Assembly (NCBI GenBank): GCA_965212525.1
Contig: CBDBVC010000005.1
Span: 13,404-77,403 of the forward strand
Direction of reading: 5' to 3'
From: SZUA-38 sp965212525
GTDB lineage: Bacteria; Pseudomonadota; Gammaproteobacteria; Xanthomonadales; SZUA-38
DNA: 64,000 bases
The translations under genes and the position numbers were made by a program. The notes below the pieces were generated by a model that worked only from the letters and a program-made list of their open reading frames with translations, was not told the origin of the DNA and did not search any database. Position 1 is the stretch's first letter. Every line of letters begins with the position of its first letter. Of the stretch, positions 43,034 through 51,815 are shown one piece after another.

Positions 43034-43538
43034 ACTGTGATCGTCTATCCGGCCTGATTCAGGGCTGCACGCGAACACGTAGATGAGCATGGTGTGGTGC
43101 ACCAGTCAGACTCGCATCTGCTTGGTGAGGCATGGGTTCGTGGGCCGGTCGTACTCTCGTGGGACGATACCTCGGTTGCCGGTGAGATAGACGGCAGCAA
43201 TCTGGTGATTCATGAGTTCGCCCACAAGCTGGACATGCAGAACGGCCGGGCAAATGGCTATCCCCCCCCTGCACAGGAATATGTCACACAAGCGGTAGGT
43301 CGACACCTTTACGGCAGCCTACGAGGATTTTTCCAGGCGCTGCCAGCGTGGGCAGACTGTTGAAATCAGTTGTTATGGTGCGACGGCACCGGCCGAGTTT
43401 TTTGCCGTCTTCAGCACAGTGTTTTTCGAGCGTCCGGAGGTGATTGACCGGTATTATCCCGAGGTGCTTGAGCTGCTGAAACAATACTGCCGCCAGGATC
43501 CGACGATCGATATGGATCAGCTGAAAGCCGGATTATGA
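43034..43538 (+). pseudogene. mtfA-like 3' fragment fused to the ybcJ fragment
   Basis: Begins within the MtfA sequence (VTVIVYPA) and runs to its stop. Lesions: TGA within VIVYPA*F (43054), a longer C tract (CCCCCCCC at about 43262) that shifts the frame after NGRANGYP, and a degraded 50-base part after it. The zinc motif HEFAHKLD is still readable. Bases 43314-43486 differ from 34544-34716 of intact mtfA at about four positions, while the part before has many silent differences, so the 3' end was probably copied from the intact gene (or the reverse) recently. Confidence 0.85.
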
Positions 43539-43734
43539 TCCTGTGCTCAATACTGGCCTTGTCAGCCAGTCTATTCTGCTAGGGAACAGTATATTCGTCT
43601 GCGTGATCGAAGAGCCAAGACCCCCTCGCACATGCTGAATCAGCATGGTCAAGGCGATATCGATCTGCAACGTTTCCGGTTCAGCTCGTGCTGAAATGAC
43701 CTGTCTCAGTTCTCAGCAGGTGTTTGCTGAGCTA

Positions 43735-44442
43735 TCAGTTCTGAAGATCAAAGGTACGCGCCACAGAGAACACAATACGATCGTCACTGATATCGTCACC
43801 GAACAACGCGTCGGCATCACTGTTGGTGGCATGATAATCGAGCGTGAAATCAAAGCCATTCCAGCTCTTGCTGATGCCGATATTCCAGTTACTGTAGGAA
43901 TCGGGAGCGGAGGCAAAGAACTGCCGGTCGGCCTTGTCAAAATCGGACAAGCCGGCAGACAGGTGCATGAGCACATCATTGCCGAGCTCGAATTCGGCAC
44001 CGATCTGATAATACAGTGCCGATTCATCAAGGCCGAAATTGTCAGGAGTATACGCCAGCACTGCATTCAGGAACCGGTAGTCCAGACTCAGAATCAATTC
44101 GGGGTAATTATCCGTATTATCCGAGCTGGGGTAGGTGTAATAGACTGCCTGGATGTCATATCCCATACCGTGTTCTGTTGTGCCGGCGTATCCTCCAAGA
44201 AAATCGACTTCATAATCACCTGATTCACCATAATCCACATCGGATGCCCAGATGCCACCATACCAGCCGTGTTCACTGGCAAAGTCGATGCTTGCCTGAA
44301 GCGTCGGGTCTTCATCGGTCTGTGAGATTCCGCGAAATACATAATCGGAATACAGGCCTGCAGTGAAGCTTGTTTCAGCTTTTGCAGCGGTGAATGGAAG
44401 TATAAAAAGGAGAGATAACGTCGGGTTCAGCGTCTTTTTCAT
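43735..44442 (-). CDS. TorF-family putative porin, copy 2
   Basis: A 235-residue paralogue of the 37322-38032 protein: signal peptide (LSLLFILPFTAAKAE), GLYSDYVFRGISQTDEDPT, GWYGGIWASDVDYGESGD, VYYTYPSSDNTDNYPEL and NWNIGISKSWNGFDFTLDY, ending FSVARTFDLQN. The two are clearly duplicates that have diverged. This copy stands alone between pseudogenes and ybcJ and is not linked to the regulator genes. Family function is not established beyond outer-membrane barrel. Confidence 0.85.
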   Translation of the reverse strand: MKKTLNPTLSLLFILPFTAAKAETSFTAGLYSDYVFRGISQTDEDPTLQASIDFASEHGWYGGIWASDVDYGESGDYEVDFLGGYAGTTEHGMGYDIQAVYYTYPSSDNTDNYPELILSLDYRFLNAVLAYTPDNFGLDESALYYQIGAEFELGNDVLMHLSAGLSDFDKADRQFFASAPDSYSNWNIGISKSWNGFDFTLDYHATNSDADALFGDDISDDRIVFSVARTFDLQN

Positions 44443-44578
44443 GATATGTCCTTGTCATTGGTTAGTAATCAATCAAGGTGCATTTCAACCGACTGCTGAC
44501 CGGTCATTGCCACTTCAGTTTACATGAAACTCGTGTAAGGTGTGAAGTCATTACAGTGGAACAGCTCGGGATTGCTGC

Positions 44579-44791
44579 GTGAATCAATTCAAACTCAATG
44601 GTCATCCCCATGTGGCCCTGAATAACCTGCTCAAGTTCGAAGGGCTTTGCCAGTCCGGTGGTCAGGCGAAGCTGGTGATCGAAGAGGGACTGGTGTTGGT
44701 GGATGGCGTAGTCGAACTCAGAAAGCGTCGCAAGATCAGGGCAGGTCAGCGAGTTTCTTTCCAGGGCCAGGACGTCGAAGTAGTGGAATGA
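44579..44791 (+). CDS. ybcJ: S4-domain RNA-binding protein, YbcJ-like
   Basis: A 70-residue single S4 domain: FKLNGHPHVALNNLLKFEGL, SGGQAKLVIEEGLVLVDGVVE and RKRRKIRAGQRVSF. Such proteins bind structured RNA or ribosomal particles. Starts at GTG 44579, supported by the ATG at the same place in the 42918 fragment. The TGA overlaps the next start by four bases (ATGA). Confidence 0.88.
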   Translation: MNQFKLNGHPHVALNNLLKFEGLCQSGGQAKLVIEEGLVLVDGVVELRKRRKIRAGQRVSFQGQDVEVVE

Positions 44792-45356
44792 ACACCGGAT
44801 CAGACAGTCATCAGACAGAACGCCAGGTGAGGGCGTTCGCCGTTACAAGGCTACTCCTGGCGGGCCTGAACTGCGCAGCACTGCTGTCCTGTGCATCGAA
44901 GCCGGAGCCTGTCGTGGAAACCTGGTCCTGTGATGATATAGATCCAGCGCACCAGCGTCCTGGCTGATGTTCAGGGTGCTGTCCTGGTGCACATACTCGA
45001 TGTCGACAAGGGTGAAGGCCGCGCCTTCAGATACTTGAACTGGCGCTGTGAGAATTATTCACCGGCAGCATTTGTCAGTACTGTGAAGGGGCGAGCAAAT
45101 TGACAGGATTCTGCTGGCTAACCCGCAGCAGGCCTATACCACGTGTATACGTCATGTTGCCGGAGCCATCGGGGCACAGCCGCTGGTCGTGTCGCCAGCA
45201 GAACCGGGATTTGAGGTGCAGAACGCGGCGCAGGGTACCGAAGAGATGGTGTTTCGATTCTGTTCCACCGATTCGACCATCATCAACCGACTCAACAAGC
45301 AGCGATCCATCCGCGACATGCTCGATGATCTGGAGCCGGTAGAAGAAGACCACTGA
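44788..45356 (+). pseudogene. Lipoprotein gene broken by two frameshifts
   Basis: Opens ATG 44788 (overlapping the ybcJ stop) with a lipoprotein signal (VTRLLLAGLNCAALLSCASK, lipobox LLSC). The frame stops at TGA 44965 in AHQRPG*, but the next frame continues smoothly (VLADVQGAVLVHILDVDKGE, then FRYLNWRCENYSPAAFVST) to TGA 45101, and the third frame carries on (EQIDRILLANPQQAYTTCIR) to the stop at 45354-45356. The second break disappears if the G4 near 45088-45091 is read as G3. A single protein of about 187 residues is implied. No family recognised. The lesions are real decay or homopolymer errors. Confidence 0.7.
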
Positions 45357-45465
45357 GCCGTTGAACATCAGCGGCTTATCACTTGAACTACTGGTGCCAT
45401 TACCCGGCATCATCATGCAACGATTGTTGACAATCAGGCTGTGCCGGATCTTCTATACTCAGTAG

Positions 45466-46794
45466 ATGGGTATTGATGTGTTGAAGCAGCACGGCATCGG
45501 GCAATCGTCCGGCTTGTGGAAATCTCAGGCGGCAAGTCTCCAGTTCGTGATTCTGGCGATCCTGTTTGCTGTACCGCTGTTCAGCGATCGTGAACTGTAT
45601 CTTGTCCAGGTCGAGGGTCTGAGCTGGATTCTGGTTCTCGAATTTGCCGCCATCGTCATGGGCGGATTCATCGTTGGACTGTTCTTCGTGCCTCTGGGGG
45701 CAAGCGGCAGTTTGCGCGGCCGCTGGTTCTGTACTGGCCTGGCCCTGCTGATCGCCACGCCACTGTCAATCGGATTCTGGCGTGAATACGGTGCGTTTGC
45801 AGCACTGATTTTCCTGTGGCTGGTGTTTGCAACCTATTGTGGTGCCATTCTGGTGCGCAAAAGCAGGGCAGAGCGCGGCCGTTTGCTGGCCGAGGTCGGA
45901 TTGCGCTGGCTCAGTTACATGCTGCTGTTTGCTGTGCTCGCTTCTGTGCTGGGAACGCCGGTGAACGTCGAATCCTGGGCCGATACGCGCGCCGGGCTCT
46001 GGTTCGGCTTGCTGTATTTTGCTACTGCCGGTCTGCTTGAAGGATGCCATACTTTCCCGAGGCTGGTTAACCGGCTGTTTCAGCTGCTCAATGGCCGATA
46101 TCGAAAATTGCCGGTTTCTGTTGCTCGCTACCGTGACGATCAGATCATCGGCTTTGTCGCGACTCGCAACAACATTCAGAAATGGGCACTGATGTTGCTG
46201 ACTGGCGTGTTCTGTACAGGCCTGTCAGCGCCGTTCCTGTATTTCACGCTGACCTGGGAATCCTGGCTCGGCATCAGCCTGGCCTGGATTTTCCTGTTAC
46301 CGTTTCTGATGCTGGGCCTGTTGTGCCTGTGCGTGGCGCCGATTCATTTCCTGATGGCCATGAAAGCAGGCTCGATCCTGCTCAATGTCAACGAGGTGAT
46401 GTTGCTGCGTGAGGGCAAACTGCAGGCAGAAGGCGTCATTCCAGCCTACAGCAGTCGTGAACAGCGACAGGGCATCAGTGCCCGACTGGTGCTGTACGAA
46501 CTGAGACGGAATCCTGACCCGAGTCTGCCGCTGAGTGTGTTTGAAACCGAGAAGGTGCTGGACAAGGTCGAACTGACTCATCATCAGTCTTCAATCGGGT
46601 CGAGTTTTGGTGTCGACTGTACCTTGCCACCCAGTATGCAGACCGATAATCACCGTGCTCATCAGAGCACGGGTGTTCGCTATGTGCTGCAACTGCGCAT
46701 CGCAGTTGACGAGCTTATCGTCAGCAGCCCGGTCAACAAGACGCCCTACAGCTGGGAGTGTGGTTTCGTGCTGCCATTCCGGCAACGTGCCTGA
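45466..46794 (+). CDS. Polytopic membrane protein of unknown function
   Basis: A 442-residue protein with about six or seven hydrophobic segments (for example QFVILAILFAVPLF, FAAIVMGGFIVGLFFVPLG, ALIFLWLVFATYCGAILV, WALMLLTGVFCTGLSAPFL, LLPFLMLGLLCLCVAPIHFL) followed by about 110 soluble residues (from AGSILLNVNEVMLLREG). The soluble tail has a beta-sandwich feel (SARLVLYELRRNP, YVLQLRIAVDELIVSSPVNKT) resembling the DUF3592-type or arrestin-like fold, but I cannot assign it. Convergent with rhlE (45-base gap). Confidence 0.65.
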   Translation: MGIDVLKQHGIGQSSGLWKSQAASLQFVILAILFAVPLFSDRELYLVQVEGLSWILVLEFAAIVMGGFIVGLFFVPLGASGSLRGRWFCTGLALLIATPLSIGFWREYGAFAALIFLWLVFATYCGAILVRKSRAERGRLLAEVGLRWLSYMLLFAVLASVLGTPVNVESWADTRAGLWFGLLYFATAGLLEGCHTFPRLVNRLFQLLNGRYRKLPVSVARYRDDQIIGFVATRNNIQKWALMLLTGVFCTGLSAPFLYFTLTWESWLGISLAWIFLLPFLMLGLLCLCVAPIHFLMAMKAGSILLNVNEVMLLREGKLQAEGVIPAYSSREQRQGISARLVLYELRRNPDPSLPLSVFETEKVLDKVELTHHQSSIGSSFGVDCTLPPSMQTDNHRAHQSTGVRYVLQLRIAVDELIVSSPVNKTPYSWECGFVLPFRQRA

Positions 46795-46839
46795 CAACCC
46801 TGAGCACTGATCGCTCAGCACGTAGCCATTTGGTCAGTC

Positions 46840-48147
46840 TCAGGCAGCCTGTTTCTGACGGTTGTTACGCCGGGCATTCTTGCCCGGACGTTTTCGACCC
46901 CAGGCTCGTTTGCGGCCGGACCCAGGCTTGTTGCCAGATGGGCGATTGTCCTGTCCGCCCTGCCGCTTGCCGCCACGTCCCTTCTGAATCGGTTCGGGCC
47001 GGATGGAAGGGTCGGGCTCGTATCCTTCGACAGTCACTTTTGGAATGTCGCGCTTGATCAGCTTCTCGATATCCCTGAGCAGCTTGTTTTCATCGACACA
47101 GACCAGTGACATGGCTTCGCCTTCACGTCCGGCCCGGCCGGTGCGTCCAATCCGGTGTACATAGTCTTCGGGCACATTCGGCAGTTCGTAATTGACCACA
47201 TGTGGCAGCTGGTCGATGTCCAGGCCTCGTGCAGCGATGTCAGTTGCCACCAGCACGCGTACATCACCGGACTTGAAGCCAGACAGCGCACGTGTTCTGG
47301 CTCCCTGACTCTTGTTGCCATGAATGGCGCTGGCACTGATCCCGTCCTTCTCCAGCTGCTGTGCCAGCCGGTTGGCACCGTGTTTGGTGCGGGTAAAGAC
47401 CAGCACTTGTTGCCAGTTCTGAGAACCGATCATGAACGACAGCAGTTCGCGCTTGCGTGATTTATCTACCGGATGCACCACCTGGGCAACTGTCTCGGAG
47501 GCAGTGTTGCGCCTGGCCACTTCGACCAGTGCCGGATCATCGAGCAGATCTGCTGCCAGTTTCTTGATTTCATCAGAGAATGTGGCAGAGAACAGCAGGG
47601 TCTGTTTCTGTTGCGGCAGCAGTGCCAGTATCCTGCGAATATCACGGATGAAACCCATGTCGAGCATGCGATCAGCTTCATCCAGCACCAGGATTTCCAG
47701 TTGTGACAGGTCGATGGTGTTCTGCGAGACATGATCGAGCAATCGCCCGGGGGTTGCCACCAGCACATCGACACCGTTCTGCAGTGTTCTGATTTGCGGA
47801 TTGATCTTGACGCCGCCGAAGATCACGGTGGACTTGAGTGGCAGGTACTTGCCATAGGTACTGACACTCTCCTGCACCTGGGCTGCCAGCTCACGTGTCG
47901 GGGTCAGTACCAGGGCACGGACGCTGCGCAGGTTTTTCTGGCGCTTGCCGCCAGCCATCAGGCGTTGCAGCAATGGCAGCGTGAAGCCGGCAGTCTTGCC
48001 GGTGCCGGTCTGGGCGCCGCCCATGATGTCCCGGCCCTCAAGCACAAGCGGAATGGCCTGTGACTGGATTGGTGTTGGTACGTTGTAACCGTTTTCAGAA
48101 ACGGCACGAAGCAGTTCGGCTCTCAGGCCGAGATTTTCAAATGACAT
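46840..48147 (-). CDS. rhlE: DEAD-box RNA helicase RhlE
   Basis: A 435-residue ATP-dependent RNA helicase with all DEAD-box motifs in order: Q motif (YNVPTPIQSQAIP), I (GGAQTGTGKTAGF), Ia (LTPTRELAAQV), II (LVLDEADRMLDMGF), III (LLFSATFS), IV-V (VLVATDIAARGLDIDQLPHV) and VI (HRIGRTGRAG). The basic, Gly/Arg-rich tail (GRGGKRQGGQDNRPS, RKRAWGRKRPGK) is usual for RhlE and binds RNA non-specifically. Acts in ribosome maturation and RNA decay, especially in the cold. Confidence 0.95.
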   Translation of the reverse strand: MSFENLGLRAELLRAVSENGYNVPTPIQSQAIPLVLEGRDIMGGAQTGTGKTAGFTLPLLQRLMAGGKRQKNLRSVRALVLTPTRELAAQVQESVSTYGKYLPLKSTVIFGGVKINPQIRTLQNGVDVLVATPGRLLDHVSQNTIDLSQLEILVLDEADRMLDMGFIRDIRRILALLPQQKQTLLFSATFSDEIKKLAADLLDDPALVEVARRNTASETVAQVVHPVDKSRKRELLSFMIGSQNWQQVLVFTRTKHGANRLAQQLEKDGISASAIHGNKSQGARTRALSGFKSGDVRVLVATDIAARGLDIDQLPHVVNYELPNVPEDYVHRIGRTGRAGREGEAMSLVCVDENKLLRDIEKLIKRDIPKVTVEGYEPDPSIRPEPIQKGRGGKRQGGQDNRPSGNKPGSGRKRAWGRKRPGKNARRNNRQKQAA

Positions 48148-48578
48148 CGTGAGATGTTCTCCAGGGGATCAGCCCACCCACGTTCCGGCATAACGGAAAT
48201 CAGGGTCGGTCCAGGCAGAAACTTTTTTGTTGTTATTCGGGGGAATCGATTGAGGATTACCGCGGTGAATCGTGGTGCAGACCGAAGTGCACCGGAAATT
48301 TGAGGTGCATTGTACAGGATTTTCAATGGATTACGAGCCTTTTTTTGTGTCTTCTCTTCAGTGCCTGTGAGTAATCAGTGAAGTGCTGCCGGTCAAGGCC
48401 GGATTTGAGTGTTTACTCTAATTTGGGTATCGCATTTGCCGGCAGATATCGGTATGGTAAATGCGCGCATTGTTTCAGCAGCGAATGCGATTTTCAGAAC
48501 AGACACTCTCAGGCCGAGCTACGCCCAGGCCACATGAATCTGTTTTTTGTCAAATCTACTCGCATACGGGGAACGCTG
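48148..48578. other. Control region between rhlE and glnK
   Basis: 431 bases between divergent genes. Holds the candidate sigma-54 site at 48424-48440. The long upstream frame extension of glnK (48378-48578) is not coding. Nothing else clear. Confidence 0.4.
48424..48440 (+). promoter_or_regulatory. Candidate sigma-54 promoter of glnK-amtB
   Basis: TGGGTATCGCATTTGCC: GG (48426-48427) and GC (48438-48439) are ten bases apart as required, and the -12 half TTTGC is good while the -24 half is only moderate. NtrC-activated sigma-54 promoters normally drive glnK-amtB, which supports it. No convincing NtrC site was found by eye. Confidence 0.4.
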
Positions 48579-48917
48579 ATGAAACTGGTGACTGCTGTTA
48601 TCAAACCCTTCAAACTCGATGATGTCCGAACGGCCCTGTCCGAAATCGGTGTACAGGGCATGACTGTAACCGAAGTCTCCGGTTACGGACGCCAGAAAGG
48701 CCACACCGAACTCTATCGCGGTGCTGAATATGCCGTCGACTTTCTGCCCAAGACCCGTCTCGAGGTTGCCGTTGGCGAATCACAACTGGAGCAGGTGCTC
48801 GAAGCGATCTGCAAGGCAGCCAACAATGGCAAAATCGGCGACGGCAAGATTTTCGTCACATCCCTGGAGCAGGTAATCCGTATCCGTACCGGGGAAATGG
48901 GTGAGGATGCCATCTAG
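48579..48917 (+). CDS. glnK: PII nitrogen regulatory protein GlnK
   Basis: A 112-residue PII signal protein. N-terminus KLVTAVIKPFKLDDVRTAL; T-loop GRQKGHTELYRGAEYAVDF with the uridylylation Tyr51; B-loop KAANNGKIGDGKIFV; C-loop IRTGEMGEDAI. It binds ATP/ADP and 2-oxoglutarate and blocks AmtB when nitrogen is plentiful. Named glnK rather than glnB because amtB follows after 84 bases. ATG 48579 has ACGGGGAA upstream. Confidence 0.95.
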   Translation: MKLVTAVIKPFKLDDVRTALSEIGVQGMTVTEVSGYGRQKGHTELYRGAEYAVDFLPKTRLEVAVGESQLEQVLEAICKAANNGKIGDGKIFVTSLEQVIRIRTGEMGEDAI

Positions 48918-49001
48918 CATCGGGTCTCATCATCTCATCATCACACACCGTACCATCGGGCATCCTGGGCTGATGCTGCGGATTAGGGAGGAACGAAACC
49001 C

Positions 49002-50246
49002 ATGGAACAACAACTGACTGAATTTTCCTACGCACTTGATACATTTTATTTCCTGATCTGCGGCGCACTGGTGATGTGGATGGCAGCTGGCTTTTCCATG
49101 CTCGAAGCGGGCTTGGTGCGCAGCAAGAACACCACGGAAATTCTCACCAAGAACGTGGCGCTGTATGCGATTTCCTGCACCATGTTCCTGATCTGTGGTT
49201 ATGCCATCATGTATCCGGATCTGGGCGACATGTTGCTGTCCGGTATCACGGCGGATGGTGTCACTGGTGCGGATGAGCCGGCCAGCTATGCCCCGTCAGC
49301 GGATTTCTTTTTCCAGGTGGTATTCGTGGCAACGGCCATGTCGATTGTCTCCGGTGCGGTTGCCGAACGAATGAAACTCTGGGCTTTTCTTGTATTTGCC
49401 GTCGTGATGACTGGCTTCATTTACCCCATGGAGGGTAACTGGACCTGGGGTGAGGCGCCTGTGTTTGGCTGGTTCAGCCTGAAGGAACTGGGGTTCTCTG
49501 ATTTCGCCGGATCCGGCATCGTACACATGGCCGGTGCCGCGGCGGCGCTGGCAGGAGTGATTCTGCTTGGGGCCCGCAAGGGTAAATACGGGCCTGATGG
49601 TGAGGTCATTGCTATCCCGGGAGCCAATCTGCCGCTGGCGACATTGGGCACATTCATCCTCTGGATGGGCTGGTTCGGTTTCAATGGCGGATCCGTTCTG
49701 GCCATGGCCTCGGTTGATTCGGCCAATGCTGTGGCCGTGGTATTTCTCAACACCAACGCGGCCGCTGCGGCCGGGCTGGTGTCATCGCTGTTGTTCGCAC
49801 GATTGCTTTATGGCAAGGCGGATCTGACCATGACGCTGAACGGTGCGCTGGCCGGACTGGTGATCATCACCGCTGAACCGTCCACACCAACAGCACTACA
49901 GGCGGTCATGTTTGGTGCACTGGCCGGTATCGCGGTGGTTATCAGTATCCTGATGCTGGACAAGCTGAGAATTGACGATCCGGTGGGTGCCATTTCGGTG
50001 CACGGCGTTGTCGGGCTGATCGGATTGATGCTGGTCCCGATCACCAATTCTGAGTCGACGTTGACAGGTCAGCTGATTGGCGCTGCGACCATTTTCATCT
50101 GGGTATTTGTCTGCAGTTTCGTCGTCTGGTACCTGCTGAAGCTCATCATGGGCATTCGAGTCAGCGAGGAACAGGAATACGAAGGTGTGGATCTGGCCGA
50201 ATGCGGAATGGAAGCCTATCCGGAATTCAGCAAGGCAACGCATTAA
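49002..50246 (+). CDS. amtB: Ammonium transporter AmtB
   Basis: A 414-residue inner-membrane ammonium channel with 11 helices. The twin pore histidines are His175 (GSGIVHMAGA) and His334 (ISVHGVVGLIG), with Asp167 near the outer site. Other family marks: FSMLEAGLVRSKNT near helix 1 and MGWFGFNGGS. No long signal peptide is seen, unlike E. coli AmtB, so the N-terminus may lack the cleaved leader. Co-transcribed with glnK; AGGGAGG precedes the start. Confidence 0.95.
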   Translation: MEQQLTEFSYALDTFYFLICGALVMWMAAGFSMLEAGLVRSKNTTEILTKNVALYAISCTMFLICGYAIMYPDLGDMLLSGITADGVTGADEPASYAPSADFFFQVVFVATAMSIVSGAVAERMKLWAFLVFAVVMTGFIYPMEGNWTWGEAPVFGWFSLKELGFSDFAGSGIVHMAGAAAALAGVILLGARKGKYGPDGEVIAIPGANLPLATLGTFILWMGWFGFNGGSVLAMASVDSANAVAVVFLNTNAAAAAGLVSSLLFARLLYGKADLTMTLNGALAGLVIITAEPSTPTALQAVMFGALAGIAVVISILMLDKLRIDDPVGAISVHGVVGLIGLMLVPITNSESTLTGQLIGAATIFIWVFVCSFVVWYLLKLIMGIRVSEEQEYEGVDLAECGMEAYPEFSKATH

Positions 50247-50477
50247 CAGCACGAAAGGTGCCGAATGTCAGTAATTTGCGCAATCATATGTCAGTAATGT
50301 GACATGGATCGCCATGTTGGGGTAAAATTGCGAGCTGTGTGGTGTTATTTGCCTGTAAAAACGGGTACACTGCGCGCGCTACATACTCTACGGGTTGTTG
50401 TCAGAAGGTCTCTCCTGCTAATTACCATCGTAAGTTTTGTACATTTTTTTTTTATTAATTGGTTAGAGGAATATCTC

Positions 50478-50678
50478 ATGGCAACAGGAACCGTTAAGTG
50501 GTTTAACGAATCCAAGGGCTTCGGCTTTATTGAACCTTCAGATGGCAGCAAGGACGTGTTTGTTCACTTCTCTGCGATCGCCAGCGAAGGCTTCCGCACG
50601 CTGACTGAAGGTCAGCAGGTCACTTTTGACGTGGAAGACGGCCCGAAAGGCCCACAGGCATCTAACGTCCAGGCATAA
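50478..50678 (+). CDS. CspA-family cold-shock protein
   Basis: A 66-residue OB-fold protein binding single-stranded RNA and DNA: MATGTVKWFNESKGFGFIEP with RNP1 KGFGFI and RNP2 VFVHFSAI. Starts at ATG 50478 after TTAGAGGAATATCTC. The 231 bases before it are probably promoter and a long untranslated leader, as in many csp genes where the leader controls translation in the cold. A T9 tract near 50445 is notable. A strong terminator follows. Confidence 0.95.
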   Translation: MATGTVKWFNESKGFGFIEPSDGSKDVFVHFSAIASEGFRTLTEGQQVTFDVEDGPKGPQASNVQA

Positions 50679-50701
50679 TCTGTCTGACGCTTGAGTCTGA
50701 A

Positions 50702-50728
50702 AAACCCCGCTTCTGGCGGGGTTTTTTT
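50702..50728 (+). terminator. Rho-independent terminator of the cold-shock gene
   Basis: AAACCCCGC (50702-50710) pairs with GCGGGGTTT (50716-50724), loop TTCTG, then T tract. Nine perfect pairs. Confidence 0.9.
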
Positions 50729-50769
50729 ATGTCTGAGTGAAACAGGAGAGCGGAATCCGATCACTCGAT

Positions 50770-51072
50770 TTATTCCTTTGTCTTCAGGATGGCTTCGATC
50801 AGATCTTCAGGCACATCATTCGGTAGACTGTCCTCACTGGCCGGCACAACCGCCTGGCCCAGTTCAATGGCCCGCTTGTAGGCATTCAGGTATTCGCGAC
50901 AATCGCGGCAGAAACGGATATGGAATTCGAATTTTCTGCGCAGTTTGCTGTCCAGCTCACCGTCCAGATAGGCGATAATGAATTCATCGAATTCGCGACA
51001 GGTAATCATGTAGTACACGTTCCTGAGCATCAGGCCCTTCATGCGGCGCATCATGGTCTTGAACAGGGTCAT
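50770..51072 (-). CDS. Zinc-binding anti-sigma factor (ZAS type)
   Basis: A 100-residue protein with a ZAS motif: Cys25 (MITCREFDEFI), then His51, Cys55 and Cys58 in FHIRFCRDCREY. It begins in a four-base overlap (ATGA) with the end of the ECF sigma gene and is the probable inhibitor of that sigma factor. There is no membrane helix, so it is a soluble anti-sigma factor that may sense redox state or metal through the zinc site. Confidence 0.85.
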   Translation of the reverse strand: MTLFKTMMRRMKGLMLRNVYYMITCREFDEFIIAYLDGELDSKLRRKFEFHIRFCRDCREYLNAYKRAIELGQAVVPASEDSLPNDVPEDLIEAILKTKE

Positions 51073-51668
51073 GGCAATTCGACCTCCCCGCGCATCAATG
51101 GTTCGAGCAGTTTCTTCAGTGCAGCACGGGCACGATGCAGGCGAACCTTGACATTGCTTTCGCTGATGTCCAGCATTTCAGACACCTCGGCCGTGTCGAA
51201 GCCTTCAATATCCCTCAATTCCAGTACGATCCGGTAGGCATCAGGCAAACGGGCAATTCCTTGCTGAACTGTATTGCGCAGATGCGCATTCTCCATCACC
51301 TCTTCAACGCTGGCGAGATGGTTCCAGCGTGATTCGACCAGACAATTGAACTGATCAAATTCGGGCAGGTATTCATCGATGGGCTGTTCGGCAAGTCGCT
51401 TCATGCGTCTGAGTTTCATCAGGCATGAATTGATAGTGATGCGCCTGAGCCAGGTTTTCAGGCTGGACTTGCCCGCAAATTTCTCCAATCCGCGAAAGGC
51501 ATCCATATAGGCATCCTGAACGGCGTCTTCTGCCAGGGCACGTTCGCCCATCAGGCGCTGTGCCAGTGCCAGCATCCAGCCGATATTTTCCCGCACCAGG
51601 CGTTCGCGATCCGAAACGGTTGCCTCGGGTGATGCCCTGTCCTGTGTATTCGACGTGTGATCACTCAT
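51069..51668 (-). CDS. ECF-type RNA polymerase sigma factor
   Basis: A 199-residue sigma-70 family factor. Region 2: LAQRLMGERALAEDAVQDAY, then FRGLEKFAGKSSLKTWLRRI; region 4: LPDAYRIVLELRDIEGFDTA and SEMLDISESNVKVRLHRARA. Regions 1 and 3 are missing, as in group IV factors. ATG 51668 is chosen; a GTG at 51689 would add seven residues. Paired with the anti-sigma gene next to it. Regulon unknown; usually such pairs control their own operon. Confidence 0.92.
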   Translation of the reverse strand: MSDHTSNTQDRASPEATVSDRERLVRENIGWMLALAQRLMGERALAEDAVQDAYMDAFRGLEKFAGKSSLKTWLRRITINSCLMKLRRMKRLAEQPIDEYLPEFDQFNCLVESRWNHLASVEEVMENAHLRNTVQQGIARLPDAYRIVLELRDIEGFDTAEVSEMLDISESNVKVRLHRARAALKKLLEPLMRGEVELP

Positions 51669-51815
51669 CGGTGCTGATCCACAACACACGCCGAGGCCTG
51701 ATCGAATGGCCTAATGTGCAGGTTGCAGCTGGTGAGCGAAAACACGTGTAACGAATCCCCCGTCTTGTGCATCTAGTTGTCCTGAGCGGCCAGTATAACG
51801 TTGAAAGGGAAAATT

